A DNA stretch of 64,000 bases from QZLE01 sp033852135 (GTDB lineage Bacteria; Pseudomonadota; Gammaproteobacteria; QZLD01): positions 1 through 64,000 of the forward strand of contig JAWSVB010000016.1 in the NCBI GenBank assembly GCA_033852135.1, in the 5' to 3' direction. Both the position numbers and the translations under genes were made by a program. The notes beneath the pieces were generated by a model, which was not told the DNA's origin, did not search any database, and was given only the letters and a program-made list of their open reading frames with translations. Positions 56,200-64,000 of the stretch are shown one piece after another (positions within the stretch are counted from its first letter, which is position 1; every line of letters starts with the position of its first letter).

Positions 56200-58293
56200 T
56201 TATTTTTGTAAGTCAATCTTATATACATATGAGATTTTAAATTGATTATTAATATCTTCTTTCTGTACATCTTTAATATTACTCAGTTCAAGTCTTCCCT
56301 CATATTTGCAAAACAAACATTTCCCAAATATCTGATAACCACTTACTTGGCGATTAACATTCAATTCACGTGTCTTGCTAGGTGTACTTATTTTAACTTT
56401 TAGAGGCTTATCTTTAGTAGTGACGACAAGAATAATGTTATTTTCGAAATCCTTATCATATTTTCTAGGCAACTCAACTTCGTATGATGCCAAACCAATA
56501 TTTTCATCATTAAATACATCTTTTTGGTGTTGAGCTATTTCTTGCAACCTGTTCTTCAGGATTTCAATAAAAGGTGAAAATACCTTTATAGACTTCAAAG
56601 CTGAAACATAATCCTTTGCTGTCTCAAGGTCTTTTAGGCCACTTTTTGACATTACATGCTTATACTTTTCGAAATGTTCGTCAGAAACTTTTCGAGCATT
56701 TGATATAAATATCTGCAAATCATGCGGTTTTTTTTCACCTAAATATAAGTTATGTTTTACACGTCCACCAGATCCTATTAAATAATTCTGATTAAACTTC
56801 TTCGGCATCTTCTTTGCCTTTTCGCGGTATCTTTCCCCCCAGTCACTACAAAATATAAAACCTTTCTTCAAACAATACCGTTCTTTTTCAGGGTGATACT
56901 CAGTAGAAGTCCATGTGGCCTCAACCTCAACTACATAATTTGCTTTATCCGTACTTTCATTATCTACAGCGAATATTAAATCCCACCCTAGTACTGTCTT
57001 CTCATACCCACCAGTAGTTACAGTTTCTTTTTTTGGTCTGCTTTTATGAATATATTGACCGTTTAAAATATAACTTTGATCTTCCGATGTATAATACGTG
57101 TTTTTAACCTGAGGTATATATTTAGTCCCCTTCGTTGTTTCTTTAGTTGAATTCTGAATTTTAATTCCATACTCGTTCTCTGCAATATTTGCATAATATT
57201 TTGCTAACCTATTTTCAAGATCTGAATTATCTAAGTAGCCAGGAAAAATATCCGAAAATATTCGCAATACATTTCTGTCAATTAAATTAAAATTTAAATT
57301 CTTTACAAATTGCTTTGCTTCTTTATCAATTCTATCTGCATATTTCTGTCTCTTTTTATATTCAGCAAAATATTTATTCAGCCTTTCAGGCTCTATAAGA
57401 AATACTGTTTTCTTAGTTCTTGCGATGATTATACTATTTGTTAATAATCTAAGCTGCATATCTTTACCACAAGATTCAAATGGGAATCTCATACTACTAA
57501 CAGCATCTTTGATGGAAATATCACATCCTGATGATTCTATCTCAATATCTTTATAGGAGACTTTATTTACCCATCGATCTGAGTAAAAGTCTATAGCCTG
57601 TTCAGATTTTGAGAACTTTTTCTCTGCTCTATTTTTACTGGATTTCGTAAGCCTTCCGTACTTATTTGAATAATATCCTTTATTCACGGATGCTGCTGAC
57701 ATTCTATTTGTATCGAATTCAGTTACCCAGTATATAGTAGGCGTACCACGATTATTTATATATGTGACCTGATACAATACGCCATCATCTAAATAATATT
57801 TTTGTCTCCCTCCACTTCCGCAATAAATACTGTTCGGATTTCTTATTTTTTTAATAGTTTTTTTAGTTTTTATTGATCGGTATACAATATCCTCTGTACA
57901 GTACTTATCACCATCCCTAAATGTAAGTAACCTGTTATCGGATATAATAGGCGGCACATCCCTCCTTCCGGTAAAAAAATCTTTCGCCTGAATTTTCTTG
58001 CTTGATCGATCTAACAATTCTATTGTGTAGTAGTAGTAGCTGCGATTTCCACCTGACAAGAAGGCCAGTGTATTAATATTATCATAATAAATAAAGTTTC
58101 TAGCATCTCGAGCATTTACAGATGATATAACAACTTCATCAAATTCAATCTTAACATCTAAAGCATTCTTAAGCTCATCCCACTTTTTGTTTTCAAAGTA
58201 ATGTCGAAAATCTTTGTTTAATGAGTCAGCAAATACACAAACTGGCAAAAACAAGTACGACAAAGTGAAAATTATTGTGATAAATCGTTTCAT
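56200..58293 (-). CDS. Hypothetical secreted protein, 697 residues
   Basis: An exported protein with a signal sequence (FITIIFTLSYLFLPVCVFA) and a large mature part without a motif that I recognise. The middle has a Cys pair in YCLKKGFIFCSDWGER, and CLFCKYEG lies near the C terminus. The start has AGGAAAAC. The Lys/Tyr-rich composition is like neighbouring secreted proteins. It may be a surface protein. Confidence 0.6.
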   Translation of the reverse strand: MKRFITIIFTLSYLFLPVCVFADSLNKDFRHYFENKKWDELKNALDVKIEFDEVVISSVNARDARNFIYYDNINTLAFLSGGNRSYYYYTIELLDRSSKKIQAKDFFTGRRDVPPIISDNRLLTFRDGDKYCTEDIVYRSIKTKKTIKKIRNPNSIYCGSGGRQKYYLDDGVLYQVTYINNRGTPTIYWVTEFDTNRMSAASVNKGYYSNKYGRLTKSSKNRAEKKFSKSEQAIDFYSDRWVNKVSYKDIEIESSGCDISIKDAVSSMRFPFESCGKDMQLRLLTNSIIIARTKKTVFLIEPERLNKYFAEYKKRQKYADRIDKEAKQFVKNLNFNLIDRNVLRIFSDIFPGYLDNSDLENRLAKYYANIAENEYGIKIQNSTKETTKGTKYIPQVKNTYYTSEDQSYILNGQYIHKSRPKKETVTTGGYEKTVLGWDLIFAVDNESTDKANYVVEVEATWTSTEYHPEKERYCLKKGFIFCSDWGERYREKAKKMPKKFNQNYLIGSGGRVKHNLYLGEKKPHDLQIFISNARKVSDEHFEKYKHVMSKSGLKDLETAKDYVSALKSIKVFSPFIEILKNRLQEIAQHQKDVFNDENIGLASYEVELPRKYDKDFENNIILVVTTKDKPLKVKISTPSKTRELNVNRQVSGYQIFGKCLFCKYEGRLELSNIKDVQKEDINNQFKISYVYKIDLQK

Positions 58294-58318
58294 ATCGTTT
58301 TCCTAATTATGATAAATT

Positions 58319-58498
58319 CTAGATTAAGCATGTTAGTACAGAAATCAATCTGTCAAACCCCCGATCTCGCGTCACTACCCTGCACCCCCATCCGTTCATT
58401 TCAGGGGCATTTGGTTCGTCAGTATCGGTTATATCACGTTTAGTCCACTGACCAAACTGGTGTTCCCAGAAAAAGTAATAATCATCAGTTTCACGCAT
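58319..58498 (-). pseudogene. Chimeric remnant: NADAR N terminus joined to an FGE-like C terminus
   Basis: A frame of 59 residues. The first 22 (RETDDYYFFWEHQFGQW) match the start of NADAR/YbiA proteins. From about residue 36, GWGCRVVTRDRG resembles the last residues of formylglycine-generating-enzyme-like proteins such as that at 60366 (LGCRLVTRDQD). No real protein has this layout, so two broken genes appear to have been joined by deletion. It is 18 bases downstream of the WG-repeat gene. Confidence 0.6.
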
Positions 58499-58516
58499 GG
58501 TTAGCTTCCTTAAGAT

Positions 58517-60214
58517 CTATTTGGCCGGCCTTTTATCCAACCTCAAAAAACCCTTTATCAAATTCATAACTTTAGCCAATGGGCTTTTAGCCTTCAATGA
58601 TTGTGAAGATTCTGCCATCTTAAGCAGGTGCCATGGAACACCAGAATATTTACCCGAAAATTTAAAGAAACTCACTGGAACCTCAACGGAAAAATCAAAC
58701 ATCCCGGCTGATGCTGGATATTGGTAGTAAATTATCCCCTGTTCACCTTTTTCCATTTGTATACCTAAAACTTCACAAGGCTCCAGCAATTCAACTCTAT
58801 TGCCCCAGAGCAATCCGTGGCATATATCATGTATTTCATTAACAGGTAGTTTGGCAATAACATCAAGCTTTGTAGGGTTACGCACTTCATCCGGCCACCT
58901 GTTATAGCGTTCCTGATCTAGTTTTATTTTTAATTCTTCTTTGTCTTCTGATATTGGGTATTCAAATATACGTTTATCAATATCTTCAATGTGAGGCCAC
59001 TCTTGAAAATCTAATACGACCTTTCCGTCTATATCAAAGATAGCAAGTTTTAGATCGTCGTTTTCAACAACAAAGTCATCCTGCTTAAACCAATTAATCC
59101 GCCGCCAGTTTGATTCAATGATAGTATTGCCATCAGGATCTATAACTCCAACACCATTTTCTGTGGTGACAAAGGCTCTTTTATCATTGAATGTGCCGAC
59201 ATTGATGTATTGCGGGGATATCACAACCTCCCCTCTTATATCAACATAACCCCACAAACCAGTTGCATCATCCTGAACTGCCGCTCTTTTAGGCATGTCC
59301 CAGTGGCCGCGAGCCTGTCGCCAGCACCTACTTCCAAGAAGCTCACCTTTATGATTCATATAGCCACGCAGACCATTAATACCTTTTTCGGCATCAACAA
59401 CCTGCCAAATATCATAAGACTCAGACTCAGGTATAACCTTAACCGACATTGGATTTATCTGTTGCCATGTTTCATCAGCAAGGTCACAAAGCACTGGGGG
59501 ATTTTCATCAGCATACTCAAAAAATACACTTTCTGTACCCCATGGACTAATTGGTCCTTTTAAATAAGAAAAGCGACATTCTTGCAGCAGCTCACCATCT
59601 GCACTTGCAATACCGAACAGGCCGTTTTTATTTGTAACTGTGAAAACCGTTTCATCCCTAATTAATTTTGAAAATCTATGTTCTGTATCTTCTAAGCTGT
59701 CTGGCAATATTATTCGCGCACCGACCAGCAATAGCCGCCAGTGCACGCCATCAATAAAAGTCCAAAGCCATTCCGGTTTTTCAGGTATTTGCTCAAGCGC
59801 ATACGGAGTTAAATTTTCCAGACGTAATGCCAATCTTGATAGCATACCCGGCAATTCCATTAACTCTTTAATTGTTATTGCATAAGGATTAATTGGGTTA
59901 GGATTACCCATCAAGGCGGCCCTGGCTCGTGCTTCCCCCATACTTAAACCAAGCAAAGCCATAGATGTATATGGTTTATCTGATTGCCAGTTAGCCTCAT
60001 AATCAATCTCAGCAACATAAATATTTTTATTCAGATATGGCGCAATTATTTCTTCTGCTTTAGGCAAGTAGGAATCAAGCTCGCTGTAATGTTCGTAATT
60101 AGCAAACTCTTTTTCTGAAATAACTTTATCTTGTAAAGCCAGAAACTCAGTATTAAGTTGAACCAAATCGGCAAAAGAAAAATCTTCTGAGTTGCTTTTA
60201 TTTGCTACAGTCAC
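58517..60214 (-). CDS. WG-repeat protein (paralog 2)
   Basis: A 565-residue protein similar along its length to the one at 49116, with GLRGYMNHKGELLGSRCW, GLWGYVDIRGEVVISPQY and the C-terminal GVPWHLLKM. It starts at GTG 60214. It has a longer basic tail (LRLDKRPAK). Both copies have the same order of parts, so they come from a duplication; they flank the toxin-antitoxin and UGA block. Function unknown. Confidence 0.75.
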   Translation of the reverse strand: MTVANKSNSEDFSFADLVQLNTEFLALQDKVISEKEFANYEHYSELDSYLPKAEEIIAPYLNKNIYVAEIDYEANWQSDKPYTSMALLGLSMGEARARAALMGNPNPINPYAITIKELMELPGMLSRLALRLENLTPYALEQIPEKPEWLWTFIDGVHWRLLLVGARIILPDSLEDTEHRFSKLIRDETVFTVTNKNGLFGIASADGELLQECRFSYLKGPISPWGTESVFFEYADENPPVLCDLADETWQQINPMSVKVIPESESYDIWQVVDAEKGINGLRGYMNHKGELLGSRCWRQARGHWDMPKRAAVQDDATGLWGYVDIRGEVVISPQYINVGTFNDKRAFVTTENGVGVIDPDGNTIIESNWRRINWFKQDDFVVENDDLKLAIFDIDGKVVLDFQEWPHIEDIDKRIFEYPISEDKEELKIKLDQERYNRWPDEVRNPTKLDVIAKLPVNEIHDICHGLLWGNRVELLEPCEVLGIQMEKGEQGIIYYQYPASAGMFDFSVEVPVSFFKFSGKYSGVPWHLLKMAESSQSLKAKSPLAKVMNLIKGFLRLDKRPAK

Positions 60215-60365
60215 AATTAAAGTGCCGCCTTAAATTTGTAATAATACTTTAACAGTCTACTGCTTTAGCTGAATCAATGCCTGCTGAAATACATATTGAA
60301 TAATATGGTACAAATTAATGTAATCCATAGTTTCCCTAATTAATATAGTTACCAATTACAGAAAA

Positions 60366-61535
60366 TTATTCTTTATAATCCTGATCGCGCGTCACCAGCC
60401 TACAACCCAAATCATCAAGTAAATATCCGGGCTCTATGTTGTCCTGCCTAGAAGAAGAACGCACTTTATCATGATTAGTTTTAAATGATCCTCCACGATA
60501 AATATCGCCAATGTATCGTGGTATTTTCCACCATACAGAACCATCAGTAGGCGCCCCATCATAGTTTTCATGATATTTATCTGCTACCCACTCTTTAACG
60601 TTACCATGCATATCATATACCCCCCAAGAGTTAGGTTTAAAAGTGCCAATAGGTGCTGGCCACTTATCATCCCATTTGCTTCCGCAGCCATTACAGTTTG
60701 CATTATTACTGCCAACATCATTACCCCAGCTATATTTTGTTTTACTGCCAGCTCTAGCAGCATACTCCCACATTGCCTCACTTGGCATACTATAATACTT
60801 TTTCATCCTTTTACTTAACCATGCAGAGTATTCAGCACAATCTCTCTTTGTCACATTAACAGCAGGGCTAGTAGCATCACCGCGATCACCATCAAAATCA
60901 ATATATGTATTGCAACCACCATCAAGATAACAGATATCGAACTGATTAAAAGTTAACTCATACTTCCCAATCTTAAATGGTTTTATATTTACTACATGTA
61001 TTGGCTTTTCGTCATCTTCACACTCAATACCACTTACGCAACCCATTTCAAAATCCCCCCCTGGAATAGATACCATCTCTGGGAATGATTTCTTAATTAG
61101 TTTTTCACGTAGCTGTTTTAATTTAACTGCATTCTTACCATTAGGATACCTATCCAGGTATTTTTCAACGCCCACAAAAAACTCTTTAAGCCTTCCATAC
61201 CAAAATTTTTCGACAAACTTTGTATGCAAATTACTTTTTTTGAGTGGTATTGTAAATTCATGTGGATATTCACCTTCAACGGAAATAATTTTTTCAGCAT
61301 ATTTTGCTTCAAACTCGCCATCATCTGTAAAGGATAGCTTTACTGCTTCAACTTTATACTCACCTACTTCTAACCTGTGATCAAAACTGTACTTTGAATC
61401 TCCATAATACTTGCCATCAATATAAATATCAGCAGAATCAGCTTCAATTTTTATTCGTACATCACTAACTTGTTTACTACATCCAGCAAATGTAAAAAAA
61501 GAAGTAATTAACATTATATTTAAGATTTTCAGCAT
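60366..61535 (-). CDS. FGE-like lipoprotein with PEGA domain
   Basis: A 389-residue lipoprotein, with lipobox FAGC after a signal helix. Residues about 28-105 form a PEGA domain (YIDGKYYGDSKYSFDHRLEVGEY). Residues about 155-380 form the FGE/sulfatase-modifying domain: MVSIPGGDFEMGC, MPSEAMWEYAARAG, GVYDMHGNVKEWVAD and IYRGGSFKT. This fold often serves as a substrate or adhesion module rather than as a true FGE. The start has AAAGGAAAA. Confidence 0.85.
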   Translation of the reverse strand: MLKILNIMLITSFFTFAGCSKQVSDVRIKIEADSADIYIDGKYYGDSKYSFDHRLEVGEYKVEAVKLSFTDDGEFEAKYAEKIISVEGEYPHEFTIPLKKSNLHTKFVEKFWYGRLKEFFVGVEKYLDRYPNGKNAVKLKQLREKLIKKSFPEMVSIPGGDFEMGCVSGIECEDDEKPIHVVNIKPFKIGKYELTFNQFDICYLDGGCNTYIDFDGDRGDATSPAVNVTKRDCAEYSAWLSKRMKKYYSMPSEAMWEYAARAGSKTKYSWGNDVGSNNANCNGCGSKWDDKWPAPIGTFKPNSWGVYDMHGNVKEWVADKYHENYDGAPTDGSVWWKIPRYIGDIYRGGSFKTNHDKVRSSSRQDNIEPGYLLDDLGCRLVTRDQDYKE

Positions 61536-61545
61536 GAGTTTTCCT

Positions 61546-61728
61546 TTATTTACTAAAATGAATCAATATCAAAGTTGCTTCTAGGTAACATTCCCAGGAA
61601 GTAGTTCGTCCTACAGTTTTGCTTGGTGCCAATACTTTTCTGTTTCCTATCCTGAAGTTTAGAAGATCTGATACTTCAGGGTAATAATTGTCATCTATAA
61701 TCGCGTTTGGTATGCTTGCATCGATCAG
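61546..61728 (-). pseudogene. Possible gene fragment between the FGE-like and 61767 genes
   Basis: The minus strand is open for about 60 codons (ASIPNAIIDDNYYPEVSDLL and on) with normal composition, but has no ATG, GTG or TTG start at its upstream end and is preceded by TAG and TGA. It looks like the tail of a broken coding region. No family recognised. Confidence 0.35.
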
Positions 61729-61766
61729 TCACTATAAGATCTGTTTTGGTAGATACACTTCACAGG

Positions 61767-62258
61767 CTATTTTCTTTTCTTGCATCTATCCTTGGCCCAC
61801 TGCATGACTGACTCACAGCTATAACTACCAAAATTATAATCATCACTGCATTTACCATACTTATTATAAATGCGCGTATCTTTACCAATACTGCACTTTA
61901 CAACAGTAACATCACCATCCTTTTCAATACCAGTTACATAACCTGGCTGTGATCTTTTTGTAGTGGTAGCAGACGAAGAGCTGGTACCTGTAGAACTTCT
62001 ACCATAACTGCTACTACTGGAACTATTCTCTACTCTATTTCGTCTTATTTGCTCCAATCTATGCTGTTCTTCTTTCCATTTAATCTGAGAAACTTTTTTC
62101 TGCTCATTCTTGGCTTTATTAAGGAATTTATTCACTTTAATTTCGCTTTCTTCTTTTGTACTGCTTTCCTCATCCAAAATAGAATCAAAATCATATTCGG
62201 CAGCAAATGAAAATACAGAGAAGAAAACCAAAACCAAGGAAATAAATTTTCTCATCAT
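61767..62258 (-). CDS. Hypothetical secreted Ser-rich protein
   Basis: A 163-residue exported protein with signal helix (FISLVLVFFSVFSFAA), a charged helical part, a long Ser/Thr-rich linker and a C-terminal Cys-containing domain (CSIGKDTRIYNKYGKCSDDY). The ATG overlaps the stop of the upstream gene (ATGA), so they are co-translated. No family is known to me. Confidence 0.65.
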   Translation of the reverse strand: MMRKFISLVLVFFSVFSFAAEYDFDSILDEESSTKEESEIKVNKFLNKAKNEQKKVSQIKWKEEQHRLEQIRRNRVENSSSSSSYGRSSTGTSSSSATTTKRSQPGYVTGIEKDGDVTVVKCSIGKDTRIYNKYGKCSDDYNFGSYSCESVMQWAKDRCKKRK

Positions 62259-64000
62259 TTACTATCCAACCTAACAAACTTGATTTCAGGTGTAACTTCA
62301 CGAAGCCTTTGAGATGTATTAAAAATAATTTTCCCTTGAGAAGCCTGAGTTATGGTACCAAAATCAACTATCAGAGAATTAGAATATCCATTAGCATTAC
62401 TAAGCATAGTACAGGCATTGCGCTCTAATACATCCACCTTTGATCCTCCTAGACCAAAAGCCTGCATATCATAAAGCAGGCGCAATTTAACTTTTAGACA
62501 AACATTATATGCACCATATTTTAGAGGTACCTTGCTCTTATTGTTTTTTCTCAGATTAAGAGAAATTTTCGCGTTACCAGTAGATGTTAATAGGTCAATC
62601 CATCTGCCATTCACATTACGACTGAGATCTGAACTATTCTCATTTCCAAACAAAGAGCCTATAACAGTAAATACTTCTGACAATTCAAAATTCTCTATCA
62701 GCGCAAGTTCTATCTGCTTTTTATCTGATCTATTTTTTGCCTTTGCATATGCTTCTTTAATGTATCTTTTCTCACCTGATAGTTTAAAAGCATTCAAGGG
62801 TCCATAAAAACCACCATCTTTTTCACTCTGGCTAGCTAACTCTCTTTTATGCTCGTTATAGAAATAAGGCGATAATACACATCTAACCGAGCTTCTATAC
62901 TGTTTTTGGGTTTTACTTATATAAGGCTGCCTGTTCATTTTAATGTCTGCGCCATAAACACAGTTATCACTGCTTATTGGAAACACACCATTTCGAAAAC
63001 ATCCGTCATTACTTGTAAAATATGGAGTGAAATGCATCTTTTTTTTGGCTCTGTAGTCAAGTTTGTTTTGGTCTTTACCAAGCTTTTCAAAGTCACGTTT
63101 CGTTGGTAGTGCCCACTTATCTACCCCAAGTAAATTTAAACTATCACAATATTTTTCAGCGGCTTTATATTTTATGTAGTTATATTTTTCATTGACTGGC
63201 TGGTCCTGCCATATTCTTCCATTAATAAATTTAGCTCCGCTTAGTGATTTCGAACCAATAATAGAATCATAGGCAGCCGCCTTTATTTGTATTTCCCGAT
63301 CTTTTTCTTTTTTTATTTTATCAGCAGATATTTTTTCAAGCTGTTTTTTAGCTGCTTGTGCATGTATAGAGTGTGGATACTGACTTAAAAATTTACGCAA
63401 CTTATTCTTTTGCCATTCAGCCTCTTTAAATATTTTACCTTCTACTATTTTTTCAGGATCGGAAAAATTAATAATTTTAGATACAACATATTTACTATCT
63501 TCTACATTAACCTTTAACTGTAAATCAAAGCCACCAGATAAGATCATTTTTTTCAGATACTTATTGTACTTTTTTCGCAATGATATAATTATTTGTTTCG
63601 TTAATACATTACGCTCAGATGTTATAAATATTTCCATTTCTGACTTTTTCATATTATATTTTATTTCTTTTACTATAGGCTTTCCATAACGAATTTTAAA
63701 AGCGATTTCATGTGCTTTTTCAGTACTAATATGAGTGTTTTCTATAAAAATCAAAACGGAAAGTTCTTCAACTGTCAAATCATTATATTCCATTCCCATT
63801 TCTCTAGCGCAACGAAGTATTGTTTTATTAGAATCTAACCAATATTCATAAGCACGTAATGATTTACCCCTACCACAAGTATGCAGCCCGTAGACATATT
63901 TTTTACGTCCACTTTTATGAATTTCATTAGAGAGAAACGTGCATGCATCGTTTCTTCTAGAATAGAATTTTGCTTCTCTATATCCTGCTTTATAACGCTT
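62255..64000 (-). CDS. DUF1566-containing protein, 5' end outside the window
   Basis: The frame is open to the right window edge, so at least 581 residues are present, of which the first 67 precede the nearest ATG (63799). A Lys-rich N-terminal region is followed by a DUF1566/Lcl-like domain with RIWQDQPVNEKYNYIKYKA, ALPTKRDFEKLGK and SVRCVLSP. The final part has a beta-rich domain. The stop is TGA, overlapping the next start as ATGA. True start unknown. Confidence 0.65.
   Translation of the reverse strand, partial: KRYKAGYREAKFYSRRNDACTFLSNEIHKSGRKKYVYGLHTCGRGKSLRAYEYWLDSNKTILRCAREMGMEYNDLTVEELSVLIFIENTHISTEKAHEIAFKIRYGKPIVKEIKYNMKKSEMEIFITSERNVLTKQIIISLRKKYNKYLKKMILSGGFDLQLKVNVEDSKYVVSKIINFSDPEKIVEGKIFKEAEWQKNKLRKFLSQYPHSIHAQAAKKQLEKISADKIKKEKDREIQIKAAAYDSIIGSKSLSGAKFINGRIWQDQPVNEKYNYIKYKAAEKYCDSLNLLGVDKWALPTKRDFEKLGKDQNKLDYRAKKKMHFTPYFTSNDGCFRNGVFPISSDNCVYGADIKMNRQPYISKTQKQYRSSVRCVLSPYFYNEHKRELASQSEKDGGFYGPLNAFKLSGEKRYIKEAYAKAKNRSDKKQIELALIENFELSEVFTVIGSLFGNENSSDLSRNVNGRWIDLLTSTGNAKISLNLRKNNKSKVPLKYGAYNVCLKVKLRLLYDMQAFGLGGSKVDVLERNACTMLSNANGYSNSLIVDFGTITQASQGKIIFNTSQRLREVTPEIKFVRLDSK

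Noticed and set aside
58319..58498. A real small NADAR protein
   Set aside because: Only the first quarter of the family is present and the rest comes from an unrelated FGE-like tail.

Overview
The window looks like a low-GC gammaproteobacterial chromosome segment. It carries MocR/PhzF, CreD, a U32 peptidase, Tag, an FbpABC-type iron transporter, a Cus/Cop copper locus and a fused Ser/Thr kinase - ATPase - histidine kinase. These genes use the standard code, and several end in TGA, including tight TGATG or ATGA overlaps (41272 and 62255). I cannot assign a genus.

Layout. 0-10 kb: a broken MATE remnant, an ATP-grasp enzyme, a MATE pump, a large secreted HEXXH protein, a UvrD-like helicase and a class IV aminotransferase. 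9.4-24.5 kb: PhzF and MocR around a MITE-like repeat, the 1763-residue kinase, a lysozyme/GH19-like protein, a response regulator, a U32 peptidase, a PilZ protein and Tag. 24.7-32.4 kb: CreD, two hypotheticals, an iron ABC operon behind a Fur-like box, and a fatty-acid hydroxylase. 32.5-45.1 kb: a copper detoxification locus (CopA, two cupredoxins, an RnfD/NqrB-like protein, a YHS-like protein, CusB and CusA, with a divergent multicopper oxidase). 45.4-64 kb: an accessory region with two toxin-antitoxin modules, paralogous WG-repeat proteins, FGE and DUF1566 proteins, and fragments of BRO and NADAR genes.

The most striking part is 51.6-54.6 kb. Two tandem paralogous minus-strand ORFs (228 and 254 codons) are open only if UGA is a sense codon. 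They contain 8 and 6 in-frame UGAs and no internal UAA or UAG, five UGA positions are shared, and both end in UAA. A shorter third ORF has two more UGAs. About 1.2 kb away, on the same strand, is a tRNA gene with anticodon UCA, which pairs with UGA. Its acceptor end is glycine-like (G1-C72, C2-G71, G3-C70, U73, encoded CCA), and it has an unusual 23-nt variable region. One aligned column is GGA in one paralog and TGA in the other. I infer a small UGA-to-glycine recoding module, similar in code to Absconditabacteria (SR1) and Gracilibacteria, embedded in a standard-code genome. Just beyond it, a phosphatase gene is interrupted by one in-frame UGA where relatives have Trp. Charging identity, expression and assembly integrity cannot be settled from sequence alone.
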